DNA from: Anas platyrhynchos
Taxonomy: Eukaryota > Chordata > Aves > Anseriformes > Anatidae
DNA length: 64,000 nt
Assembly (NCBI RefSeq): GCF_047663525.1
Contig: NC_092605.1
Coordinates: 6,758,001-6,822,000, forward strand
Reading direction: 5' to 3'
The position numbers and the translations under genes are program-made. The first letter of the stretch is position 1, and the number at the start of each line of letters is the position of its first letter. The notes under the pieces are model-generated. The model searched no databases, was not told where the DNA came from, and saw only the letters and a list, made by a program, of their open reading frames with translations. This document shows, piece after piece, positions 15,206 to 25,254 of the stretch.

Positions 15206-15484
15206 AACCTTCTCCTCCTGAGGCCTGAGACTCCTCCAACCCCAGGTTCAACCTCAAATACACATGGAGGGAGGGAGGGAGGGAGCTCCCCGCCGCCCGC
15301 TCCCCGGCCGCTCTCCCCGCCGCTCCCCGGGGACCGCGGGCTTCTCCTCCCCGCGGCCCGAGCCCCGAGCCCCCGGCTCCGTCCGGCTCCGTCCCGCTCC
15401 GTCCCTCCCGCTCCCCCCCGGCCCAGCTCGGCCCTGGCGGCGGCAGGCCCGGCCGGGGCTCCCCGGCGCGGCGCTCAGCCTCAC

Positions 15485-15536
15485 CTGTCAGTCGCAGCTT
15501 GACGGGCCCGTTCCTCCGGGCCCCCGGGTTGGACAT
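15485..15536 (-). CDS. SMURF2: SMURF2 first coding exon (E3 ubiquitin ligase SMURF2, N-terminus)
   Basis: SMURF2 is a HECT-type E3 ubiquitin ligase (C2 domain, WW domains, HECT domain) that ubiquitinates SMADs and TGF-beta receptors. Only the first 17 residues are in the window: MSNPGARRNGPVKLRLT, followed by one base of the next codon. They match the start of vertebrate SMURF2 closely; the residue after Pro-Gly is Ala where I recall Gly in human. The exon ends ACAG with the donor GTGAGG at once after it (phase 1), the position where the family splits exon 1 before the C2 domain. The ATG lies in a GC-rich context (GGCC-ATG-T). Open frame continues into the intron for a further 225 codons, which I treat as chance in GC-rich DNA. 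The closely related SMURF1 starts similarly, but the first residues and the neighbouring KPNA2 fit SMURF2 better. Confidence 0.92.
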
Positions 15537-15755
15537 GGCCCCGGCCGCGGCTCGGGCTCGGCGCTGCCCGGCCCGGGGCTGCCCCTGCCTCTGGGGCCGG
15601 GACGGGGGCCGGGGGGAGGGGACGCGCTAATGGAGTCGGGCTGGGCGCTCAGGGCAGCGGCGGCCGCCGGAGGAGGAGGAGGAGGAGGAGAAGCCCGGAT
15701 GTGCCCAGCGTCGCCATGAGCGGGGCCGGCGCCGAGGAGGAGGAGACGCGGCCGC

Positions 15756-15806
15756 CTTCCCTTCCTTTCCCTTCTCTTCCCTTCCCTTCCTTTCCCTTCC
15801 CTTCCC
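15756..15806. repeat. (CTTCC)n / (TTTCC)n pyrimidine tract
   Basis: About ten imperfect CTTCC/CTTTCC units upstream of the SMURF2 start codon, giving a strict purine tract on the SMURF2 sense strand. Probably within the 5' UTR or core promoter, where it could bind GAGA-type factors or form triplex DNA. The role is inference. Confidence 0.85.
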
Positions 15807-16145
15807 CGCCCCCTAGCCCGCAGCCCGGGCGGCGAGCACAACAAAGCCGGGGACGGAGCCGCACGACCGATAGACGGACAGACAGACGGACAGACGGCCG
15901 CCTTCCCTCCCTCCCCTCGGCCTGCCCTGCCCTGCCCTGCCCTCAGGGGGGAGGCCGCCGGCAGCCCGGGGTTGTCGCTCCCGGCTCCCGCTCTCCTCGT
16001 CGGGGCCCGGCCGTGAGCGGAGCGCTGGGGGCTGCCCGCTGCTCCTGGGAGAGCTGGGGGCGGCAGGGGGGGAGCGGGTGGATTGGCACGGCCTGAAAGG
16101 AGAAGGGAAAAAAAAAGAAAAAAAAAAAAAAAAGAGAAAAAAATA

Positions 16146-16762
16146 AAAGAGGAGGAAGTTGATAATGAAGTTGCGGGGGGGTTGGGCCAGGAGAGTCAAA
16201 GGTACAAATGGGAAACGAGCGTACGGGTGTGAGTTGCAAGCCGGACTGAAACAGGTACAGCCACGTTCGGGAGCGCTTGTGGTCTGGGGCAGTACTTTGC
16301 GCAGGGAGGGTGGCACAGGCTGGCCCTGGAAACTGTAAACTTTGGACTGATTCACTCGTTATCTGTGCTTCTTCAAAATTAGCAGTTAATTGCCATTCTC
16401 AAAACTGAACATCGTCAACAAAAGGCCTTACATTCACACTGTGTGGCCTAATTCAGCTCTCAGCCTGGAGGAAAAGTGACTCCTTCCAGGTCTTCCCAAC
16501 CCTGCATGCACCTCCTGTGAGCACCACGCTGCACTGAGTCTCAGGTGGCTTTCTGTAGTGCCCAGCACAAGTGCCAGAGGGGCCTCTGAAGGCTGGGAAA
16601 AGCTCCCAGAAAAGCTGTGAAGGTTGCCACAGTAGTTTAACTTAGAAAACTGTACTAATAAACCACACACCTATGTTTTACTAACTACCTTACTAATATT
16701 CTATACGTTTGCATGCAACTCATTTGGTCCTGTCATTGTACTGGCTTCTTCCTGTTGAGGCA
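16146..16762. other. Intergenic DNA upstream of SMURF2
   Basis: Composition falls from GC-rich to average. I see no gene, RNA gene or transposon. The open frames here are short and unlike any known protein. Confidence 0.6.
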
Positions 16763-16959
16763 ACCTGTAAAGTATTATCATACAGGTAGTCATAGATTAG
16801 GATCCAGGCTATGAAACACGATCTAGACATGGGATGAAAAGATGACCTATGCTTCATAGGTCATATGTTTCATAAAGTTTATAATGTAGATTCTGCATGG
16901 CCCAGAAGGTTTACCTTCTGGAGTTATACACAATGCAGAACTGAACTAGCATGTCTAGA
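16763..16959. repeat. Dense cluster of perfect inverted repeats (structured element)
   Basis: At least six perfect inverted repeats lie within 197 bp. Pairs: 16,763-16,769 with 16,781-16,787 (7 bp); TATGAAAC 16,810-16,817 with 16,867-16,874 (8 bp); TCTAGACATG 16,822-16,831 with 16,950-16,959 (10 bp); ATGACCTATG 16,842-16,851 with 16,855-16,864 (10 bp, 3-nt loop); TTCTGCAT 16,891-16,898 with 16,933-16,940 (8 bp); CCAGAAGGT 16,902-16,910 with 16,913-16,921 (9 bp, 2-nt loop). The 10-bp outer stem encloses one simple hairpin and one two-stage hairpin, a three-way junction; the 8-bp TATGAAAC pair crosses it. The pairs do not share a centre, so this is not one simple palindrome. It may be a small DNA transposon remnant or a structured RNA. 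I do not recognise it. Confidence 0.85.
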
Positions 16960-19900
16960 GTTGTCCTGTCTTGACTGAGCTCAGGTCTTGGGCCTCATTA
17001 AATCAAATCTGGGAGCAGGAACTGTTTTTTTTTTGTTTGTTTGTTTGTTTGTTTGTTTTCCCACTGAAGGCCTTGAAAGTGGGATATGATTCTCAAAGTT
17101 CTCCCCCTTAAAATGAGAACGTGTCCCCTCCCCACACTGGGTATGTGTAGACTCACATCTCCTTCCTCCCAAAGCGTTTCTTAAGAACCAGGTTCTTCCA
17201 GGTGGGAATTTTCAATGCGTTCTGTTGCAGTAGCACCACTGCTCTGATGTCACTTCACCTGGGAATGGAGAAGTCCTGGGATTGAGCCTCTTCCGCAGCC
17301 AGGATTATGTCTGTTTCCTGTGCAATAGCCTGTTGAGTATAAAGATAGCAAGTGTTAGTAAAGAATCTTTCTTTACAGTATAGCTAGAGCACAAGAGATA
17401 ATGCCCTGATTCATTGCTTACCCAGTATTTCAAGCAAAGAGAATTTGAAACAAGTCTAACCTTTATTTACTACAAAACACAGACACAATATACCTGCTGA
17501 TTCTATGGTTTATATGCTGCACTGAAACAGTTAAAAGCTGCTTTATCATAGTTACATAAATTCACATGTACCTGAAAGACATTCCAGGTGTCCTGATTCT
17601 TGCATTAAAAAAAGAAAAAAAAAAAAAGGAAGAAGAAAAATCAGCCTTAATAATTGAAGGTCATATAATTAAAGTTTCAGTCTGCTGTAAATTCACATAG
17701 CCAGGTCATTATCCATTTCCAAAACCACCTATATAAAGCAAATGGCGGATGGCTTGCAAATATTGCAACATTACCTGGCCACTGCTGAACTGAATAGAAA
17801 AACAAAATACAAAGCTACTTTTCACATGCTTACCATCTTTCTAGGTTACTCTATGTTTTCCTAATGTGATGGTTATTTGTTTCTGGGGTCTTGCGATGCA
17901 CTCTGCATTCAACGTAGCATTCAACAATTCTGATATGATTTGACAAAAGTATTTCAGGTTATGTTAAATATAGTACTCTTGCTACGTGATCTTTTTCTAA
18001 AGAATAGCTAGTGTGTCAGACATTCATTGCAATGCTAATATTTAAAAAACAACTATTGGGATTAAATAAAGTGTTTCATTGCTTAGTAAATATTTGGACA
18101 TTTTATTGCTTTCATTAAAAGTGTTTTTTAATGAAGTTTCCTAGTTTTTCAGAAAGCAACTTGCTGAACTATACATTTTTCAATTATTTTCGAACAGGCC
18201 TTTAAATGAAAATCCTGTGATATATTGCGAGTGTTAGAGCATTATTTGAGAATTCATGCATTTGGGTCACTATACAGAATGCAGTGGCTGCAAGATTACC
18301 GTTACTGCCATGCACACAAAGATGTGTAGTATTTGATTATACCTATTTATTTTTTAAATAAAACTACATGACTTGAGACTATTTACTGATATATCCAAAA
18401 TGCATCAGTGACACCTAAGAAAGCCCTGTTCAGTAGGTATGTATTTAATAGGGGGCTTTATCTCTCATTAGCATCTCACAGACAATGCACATCCCATTTA
18501 GGTCAGGACTGTGTCCTTTCTTGACTAAAGTTTGTAGAAATGACCTAGATTATGTTGCACTTGGATAGACAAATGCACCAGATGCAAAATGCTCTTTTCT
18601 TCCCTTCTGGCTTTGTGCAAGCATTACAATGTCTGTACCCTGGATGTTCTACAGATGTTTCTGTCCCATGATGTCTCACAATTTTCTTTAGGGAAATCGA
18701 CATTTTTATTCATTGCTCCCCTTCACTGAGTAGGATTGCCAAGCAGCAGAATTTAAGACAAGCAGCTCAGTGAAGGATCTGTGCAAGATCTGCAGCAAAG
18801 AGAGGTCAGGGAGCCTTGCAAAGTGCCAAGAACTGCAGGGAATGTAGGAGACCAAAGATACTGACAGCACCTGATGATTGAAAGTGCTACTTTTCCAACA
18901 AAAAAATTCCACATGAATGTTACGATCCAGAGAGTTTCTTGTGCCAGTGCTATCCCCCAAGTTCTCAAAATATTCTCAGATTAATGGAACAGATATCTCA
19001 CTGATCTAGCTTTAGGTTTTATAAGCCAATGGGTTACAGTAAATGTTATGTTTCTGTAGTTCCATTTCAAGAGTGAGAAGAGGTTTCACACCTAATAGTG
19101 CTGATCTTGTGAGGTAAGCAAGTAAATATCATCATTAACTGCTGACAAGTGATCTGTGTTTCACTCTAACTTGATATCATTGAGCAACAAATCCTTTCAA
19201 GATGAGGTAGCTAGCTCAGATCCAGAGGGAAGGGAGTGCCTTGCATCACCCCACAGCTCACTTTTTGGATGTCAGCCTTGCTGCTGGACTCGGGAGGAAG
19301 TCCCATCTAGTCTTCTTCAGCCAGAAGTTAGCAACTGAGACACAGTTGGAGTCTGCGTACACACTGGAGACGGTGTACAGAGAGAGGGTGAGCTCAGACA
19401 TCTACAGGACTCTGACAGCATTGTAGAGGACTTCAGAAGGACAAATTTAACAGTTGGTATTAGTGAAATTTTTGAATATGTAGAAATACAAAATCTTTTG
19501 TTCTATGGCTGCACAAAAAGGGGCCTTGATTCTTGAATTTCCCAGGAGGAAGAAAATGAAGGCTTTGCATTCACAGATAGTTCTCAAAGGATTCAGTGGT
19601 TTTGGACACTGGAAAATGTGAACAAATGTCTTTAACCAAATAGTGCTCATTTTCAGAAGAGGATAGTTGTTAATCTTTTGGAGGTGAGGTCCTCTGCATC
19701 TTTAGAAATGGAAGAGCACACTGGAAACTCATTCCTCGGCATATGTTCAAAGCAAAAGAACATGTAAGAATTACATTCCATTTTTTTCAGTATAGAGGTT
19801 TAATCACACCACATTCCTTTAGCAGTAATGAGAGCTGGCTGGTGTTACACTACATTCTTCCCCAGCCTCTGTGATGATATCAAGAAAGCAAGAGTTCTGC

Positions 19901-20858
19901 CACTATTGTTAAGCTTTTCTGAGTAAATTGAAAGGTTAAAACAGTATTTTCCTCAGTTAATTTTGAAAAATGAAACCATTTAAATTTTTCTGGATTGTAT
20001 TTCTTCCTACTAGCTCTTCCTTTACTCAATATCCCAATGTTGTGGTTGAATTGGAGACACCACCACTACAGATCATGGAGTTATGGACAGCTGATTACAA
20101 GAGAATTATACCCCTGTTTGCTTTTTCTCTCCGTTGCATTTAAATTGTAAGTGCAATCGTTAATGCTAAATGCATATTTTTGCCACCTAATGGTGTAATT
20201 CTGAATGGAAAAGTGTTATAGCAATATATACCTAGGCAACCCCATTAAGATTTATCCAGTCCAATTTCACTTGAAGAAAAAAGTTTGAAATACTTATACA
20301 AGACTGTTTCCTTTCTTAGACTGTTAATAATTTACTTTTTTTTAAAATATATTTATTTACTTTTTTATTTTCACTAAGGGTTTATTAATATTATCAAAAA
20401 AAAAAAAAAAAGAGAAATTTTGAAAAACAGTTAACATTTATACTACCAGCCTGCCTCTTCTCCAATTTACCTGAATAACTAATTCCCTTTCAAAGCAATT
20501 CCATTCATCTTAATGCAAAACATGATTTTAAAGACTAGTGTGTTTGCCTGACATTGTATTGTAACCTTCACTAGCTTGTTCTGTCTGTCTCAAACCAATT
20601 TCCACAATTAATAGCAAGTGTCTTCAAAGGAGGAACTTTCCCTTGCAATCTAAATACTGTGCCTAATAACAAGTAGGCTGTATCTAAGTTGATGTCCCAA
20701 TACACTCTCAGTAAAATCCAGTCATTAGTAACTCTAAATTTATAATAACAAAGCTCAGACTCCAACTTTTTTGTGAAAACTGGAATCTGGGCAAACTGTT
20801 TTTCGAAAGAACAATGACCTAAACAAGTTGTTTCCTTAAGTATAAGCAAAATACTTAC
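16960..20858. other. Intergenic DNA
   Basis: AT-rich sequence with a (TTTG)n run at 17,024-17,059, an A-rich block at about 17,606-17,628 and an A16 run at 20,396-20,411. No exon, RNA gene or transposon was recognised. Confidence 0.6.
17024..17059. repeat. T-run and (TTTG)n microsatellite
   Basis: A T run passes into about six TTTG units. On the minus strand it reads (CAAA)n, a common decayed poly(A) pattern, but no retroposon body was recognised beside it. Confidence 0.85.
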
Positions 20859-20971
20859 TGTCCTGAAACGTGCAGTAAGAGAACAATGAGTGTAAGTGAT
20901 CAGAGTGGATATCACAGCTACTGTGAGAATCTCCGAAGAGGATGCGTTTGGACCCCATATTGCTTCATTGT
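20859..20971 (-). other. Orphan exon-like segment (113 bp) with strong splice signals
   Basis: On the minus strand a polypyrimidine tract ending TTATCTTTCAG leads into 113 bp that end ACA with the donor GTAAGTAT directly after. The segment lies inside the longest open frame of the AT-rich half (189 codons, 20,571-21,140) and is open in that frame. Its translation has no recognisable domain; the middle (ILTVAVISTLI) is mildly hydrophobic. It could be an internal exon of an unannotated minus-strand transcript, an alternative untranslated exon upstream of SMURF2, or chance. Confidence 0.3.
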
Positions 20972-22564
20972 CTGAAAGATAATGAAAAAAAAAAGATATC
21001 TTGATTTTGCAGAACTGACTTGCAGAATCTTTCTCCTCCTCACTGATTTTGCAGGTGATGACTTCCCAATGCCACCTAGAACACTGCTTTCTGTGATCTC
21101 TCTCAGCCTTGACCTCCTTCATCAACATATTTGACTGCAATGGGCACCATTCCCCTTGTCTGCCTTTCTAGCAGTTTTTTTTCTTTTAATCCTTCTCTAA
21201 TCCATTCATGACATGTTAAAATAGCAAACCTACCTCCTAGATTCACTGCAGATCCATTGCATTTTTGTCTTGTTCCTAAACGGAATTCTGTCCATTGTGA
21301 GCCTTTTTGTTACCTTCCCTGTTGCTATCCTGTATGAAAAGATCAAACTCTACTGAAGTTACATATAAAATGCTTGTGCATTTCAGGAAGAGAAAACTAA
21401 CAATCAATACTTTAATTTTGTACAAAACTACTTATTATCATTTGCAGATCATAACTATCAGACTGCATTGCTTTGGTTGTTGGTGAACTGAATAAACTAC
21501 ATTCAAGTATTCAAATGCACATGCTTAAATACCTGGTTTAATTCTGATATCGTTACTGCTCAGAGACAAAGAGAGTTAAGCCAGCCATGGAAGACATACC
21601 TATCAGAGTTATATGATGAAGAAACATGTCTGGACAGAGGCTCTGGTTCTCACTAAGATTCCCTTTGGCATGCAGAGACAATGTTTATGCAAGAGGTCAA
21701 GATTCAATCCATTTCTCAAGCTGGAGCTTGAGATGAAACTTTTCAGGAGAAGAAACTAGGAAGGAAATCTCCACCCATATGCTGGCTACTGAAAAAGGGG
21801 GCAGAAGCTGGGAGCAGCAGACACCATAGTCCTCTGAGACAGGATGTGTCTTGGGGAAATGATGTGTCTCTGAAGGGAAATGACTGCAGCTGTGGCTACA
21901 AAAAAATTCATGAGCTCCCATATCACAGGATTTTCCAGTGGTTAGTCACTAAGATAACTTCTAAATCCATCCATCCAGAGCAGATTAGTAACTGATGCAC
22001 AGATATTCCATGCACTTCTTTAGCCATGTTATTTCCTCCTCATCATGGTCCCACAGGATAGCACTATCCTAATGTGACTTTAGATGAAAAAGAAGAAAAA
22101 AACAAACAGATTTTAAAGACAGATATTAACATATCATAAATAGAGTTACTGCATTATACTCTATTACTATTACTAGCCAGAGTCTAAAATTCACTTTCTG
22201 AAAGAGGTAAGTCCATTGTTCATTTAAAGTGAGAAACCATGTTATGGTGCTTGGGCAAATGACTAGAAATTAAATGGGGTTTGTTCTAATTTACACTAGT
22301 GTTCTATCTCCAGCACTGTTGTCTAACTCAGATCAACACCATTCCCTGTTGTTGAACCTGCATTGACCCAATGACAGATTTCACACAGCATTTTTAGCAG
22401 CCCAGCACAAAGGGCAGAGCCTAGTTTCACAGTCTTTAAGCATAGTGAAATATCTTAGGCCTAAAGATTTTCCCTCATTTGTCTTACCTTCAATATCAGC
22501 AGGAGTGCCAACTCAAAGTACAAACTAGGTCTTCAATGACCTGGGCCTAAAGGGTCTATGTCTG

Positions 22565-22632
22565 AAAAAAAAAAAAAAATTCCTCCTCCCTGCCCCCCCC
22601 ACCCCCAAAAAAAAAAAAAAAAAAAAAAAAAA
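22565..22632. repeat. A15 / C-rich / A26 low-complexity block
   Basis: An A run, a short TCCTCC/CCCCCC stretch and then 26 A (22,607-22,632). It resembles nested poly(A) tails, but no retroposon body was recognised on either side. Confidence 0.88.
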
Positions 22633-24400
22633 GACAATTTTTGCTTGATTTCACCTTATTTATCCATGAAATACTGTTGATAACACAATGCCTTTGCTGG
22701 ACTCTTTGAAGGCTAGCTTTGTCAAGTGCCTTGAGAGCTATGTGCTAAGTATTCCAACTAATTACTAAGGTTTCCCTGAAGAATTGCATGTTCCATCATG
22801 CAATTATTCTGCAGGACTTTCTCATGTTGCTTTGTAAATTTTATCCTTGGATTTATTTGGCTAATATAAATAGGTTCATAAAAGACCTTCCTGAATAAGA
22901 CAGTTAGAAGCAATCTCCTCTGAGTGACATGTATCAAGAATTTACTACCGTACTACAACATCTGTCTCTAGATATAGTCTGATTCAACTTGACACTGTGT
23001 ATTTGTCCCAGTGGTATGCAGCTTAGACAAATGAAGTGTTATTAGGAAGACTGTCAGCCCAAACTATTTAAAACAGTTGACATAAAGCACTGTTTTCAAC
23101 CAGGCCATATTATTTAGCCACTAAAGGAATACCAGGCCTTCTCTAATCTTTCCTATCCCTCGTGGCCCAGCATCAATTTGAAACAATAATTCTGTTGTCT
23201 GCAAAATATGAGCAGTAAAATCTCCTATATTGTAAGTCTCTCCAAGTCTTAATTATGCTGATGCCGAGAGTAGGGTGCCACTGACAGCAATGCCAAAAGC
23301 TGACTCAGTTCTGCTTCTACAAATTCACCCCTTAGACACCACTGATCAACAGTGATACGTTGGAAGGTAGCCGCCACATTAAATCTCTCTCTTAGCCTAG
23401 TTAACATCAGGCTTGTGCCACAGCCAGTATACAATGCCTTCGAAGAAGTAAAAAAGTGTTCTATGATGTACCTTCTGTCCATGCAGCCAAGGAAAGAAGA
23501 GATGCTTTCCTGACCCCCAAACTTCTAGAACATTATCTGATAAGCCATAATACTTTGGCGTAATTAGCTTGTTCTCCTTGCCCATCATTACTTATCTAGA
23601 TATTCAGGTATTAAAAACCCATGTTTCTGGCTTTACAAAATTGCATACATGTCAGGGGTTAAAATGAGATTTCAAGAGGGCCAATTTATCCCATTCCAAT
23701 CTCTTGTGGAGACACAAATACTGATATGGATAGGCAACGAGGCTAGCAACAGACTTCTCTGTCTATCTAATGTTGGCAGAGAAAGCAAGCATCTTGGGGC
23801 AGCGTAAATCATTTAAACAAAACAGCCCTCACATTATAGTTCTGATTTTCTGTGTTTCTTCAACAAAGTGGAAGTTTTTCCATGTGTCTCATACAAGTTA
23901 CTTCCAAACATTTTCATTCAAGAAATGAGTTTCATTCCAGGAGAGCTATCAAACTATAACAATATTATGTACTTCTACAGGTTATTGAATCTGCAAGGTT
24001 CAACAACAAAAATAGCTAACAAAGCCTTAACCCCACAAGATTATTATTTTCTGCCCTGGGTAAGCAACCAGAATGAGCTGTCCTAAAGGGTGTGTAATGC
24101 ATACAGTGATACAGTTTTCTGAATTACTGCAAAGAACCTAGGCTAACCAGCTTTCGAAGCACTGAAAGCATTCCCCTTTGTCTTACATTAACAAGTTTGT
24201 AGACCTTTATCAACAAAATGATTTAATCTGAAAAATAATAAAGCAAGGTTGCAAGCTATGTAAGAACAGCCCACATATTTAAGTAGGTTAGTAGGCCTAG
24301 TGAAGTGCTAAAAGTAACCAAAACCTGTTGACATGTGTCTTGAATTGTTCTTTTATTCCACTCTTGAAAGCCTTTAAAATAGAACTGGCAGAATGGTGGC

Positions 24401-24427
24401 TTTTTGTTTGTTTGTTTGTTTGTTTTT
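24401..24427. repeat. (TTTG)n microsatellite
   Basis: About six TTTG units, the same motif as at 17.0 kb. No target-site duplication or element body was recognised. Confidence 0.85.
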
Positions 24428-24767
24428 GCTTTTATTTTTAGCAGTAGCATTCAGGGCCAACGTGTCTAGCTAGGTAACTTGTGTAATAAAATGTGAGATC
24501 TTGCTTCTGCAATCAGGTGTAATCATCCTGCAAAGTGATGCATCTAGCCCCTAAACGCTTATATATGCATTCACTGGCTACAAATTTATTTATTTTTGAG
24601 TGAATGCTATATCTCATTTATTCGGTAAAGCACGTTGCACAGTTTGGTTGCTACAAATTTAACAAGCATTTGGAATACATTGCTAGAAAACATTATGTTC
24701 CAATTTGAGTCTAATCCACAGTCAGTTGGCTATGAGGAAGTAAGCTTTCCGTTTAGTTAGAATGTTG

Positions 24768-24820
24768 TTTTTTTTTTTTTTTTTTTTTACTTTTTTTTAC
24801 TATTTTTTTTTTTTTGTTTG
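24768..24820. repeat. T-rich low-complexity block
   Basis: Three long T runs separated by AC or ACTA. A plus-strand frame across it (polyphenylalanine) is an artefact of the repeat. Confidence 0.9.
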
Positions 24821-25035
24821 TAACTATGGCACGCTGAATTCTGTTGACAGCTGCAAATCCACTGTGCAATACAACAGATCAAATTTTGTATTTTGCAGCA
24901 GTTTAAGATATCTGCATATGCTATTGGTTATACTGAAAAGTTTTTAAAGGTAGTCTGGACAAAAGATGGTTGTAGGAGTGGGCCAATCTAATTTTTCTTA
25001 AGTTAATTCCAGGATTATTTGTTATTAAAATAGGT

Positions 25036-25041
25036 TTTATT
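25036..25041 (-). terminator. AATAAA polyadenylation signal after the 25.1-kb candidate exon
   Basis: Plus strand TTTATT, so AATAAA on the minus strand, 19 nt downstream of the TGA of the candidate exon. In AT-rich DNA this hexamer is common, so alone it is weak support. Confidence 0.35.
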
Positions 25042-25060
25042 GGAAATGATTAGATCCCCA

Positions 25061-25254
25061 TCACCAGTCTTCCTCAAACACCTCTGTTTCTCCTTTCTGG
25101 CTTAATTTAAATCTTGCATACTTTCTGCCATCCCGCTTCTGCTTACGTTTTCCTTTTATAATCCATGTCTGGCCGCAGTCTGCAGGTGTTGATATGCACT
25201 TATGCACAGACGGGGTAATAGCTTCAGTTTTAGGAACTATATAAAACAATTTTT
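25061..25254 (-). CDS. Candidate terminal coding exon of an unrecognised minus-strand gene
   Basis: A strong acceptor (CTTTCCTCTCTGTGTAG) ends at 25,255. Behind it, the frame runs 64 codons to a TGA at 25,061-25,063, and AATAAA follows 19 bases after the stop (25,036-25,041 on the plus strand). The translation has two close cysteines (KCISTPADCGQTW), then a very basic stretch (IIKGKRKQKRDGRKYARFK) and an acidic end (FEEDW). Codon choice is varied and includes CpG-containing codons, which suggests real coding in AT-rich DNA. I do not recognise the protein, and I found no upstream exon with confidence. The implied 3' UTR of about 40 nt is very short. It could be the end of a small secreted or basic protein gene between KPNA2 and SMURF2, a decayed remnant, or chance. 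Confidence 0.35.

Larger units (their letters stand above)
1..15484 (-). other. SMURF2: SMURF2 intron 1, 5' part (continues beyond the window)
   Basis: This stretch lies downstream of the SMURF2 exon 1 donor on the minus strand, so it is read as intron 1. The first about 14.8 kb is AT-rich and has stops in all frames; the short open frames in it resemble no protein I know. I looked for the next SMURF2 exon, which should encode the rest of the C2 domain, and did not find it, so the intron would have to exceed 15 kb. It contains only simple repeats: a T22-A14 block, a (CAAA)n run, a tandem duplication near 10.3 kb, a TATA-rich patch at about 10,770-10,870 and a G25 run. That the intron is continuous to base 1 is inference. 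Confidence 0.75.
14930..16100 (-). promoter_or_regulatory. SMURF2: CpG island with the presumed SMURF2 promoter and 5' UTR
   Basis: CpG-dense DNA surrounds the SMURF2 start codon. No TATA box stands at a sensible place, and GC-rich blocks and CCCGCC-type elements are frequent, as in housekeeping-type promoters. Low-complexity blocks crowd the region upstream of the start codon: (GGA)n at about 15,669-15,690, (CTTCC)n at about 15,756-15,806, a GACAGACG-type repeat at about 15,871-15,897, (CCCTG)n at about 15,918-15,941 and an A-rich block at 16,108-16,145. The transcription start cannot be fixed from sequence; it probably lies between about 15,600 and 16,080. Long open frames here on both strands follow from the low stop-codon density. 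Confidence 0.75.
20972..25014. other. Intergenic DNA
   Basis: AT-rich, with an A15/C-rich/A26 low-complexity block at 22,565-22,632, a (TTTG)n run at 24,401-24,427 and a T-rich block at 24,768-24,820. Two overlapping minus-strand frames at about 23,249-23,588 were examined and not recognised. No gene can be supported. Confidence 0.55.

Noticed and set aside
15176-15864. Several 70-150 codon frames on both strands in the SMURF2 CpG island
   Set aside because: They are Pro/Arg/Gly-rich products of GC-rich simple repeats, overlapping on both strands.
16108-16145. A-rich block as a retrogene poly(A) tail
   Set aside because: No gene copy or target-site duplication beside it; it lies in a purine-rich promoter flank.
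20571-21140. 189-codon minus-strand frame as a single-exon gene
   Set aside because: No recognisable domain, no promoter or good start context; only the 113-bp exon-like part with splice signals was kept as a lead.
23249-23588. Two overlapping minus-strand frames that first suggested a transposase relic
   Set aside because: No catalytic motif, terminal repeats or family resemblance could be pointed to; the frames overlap each other.
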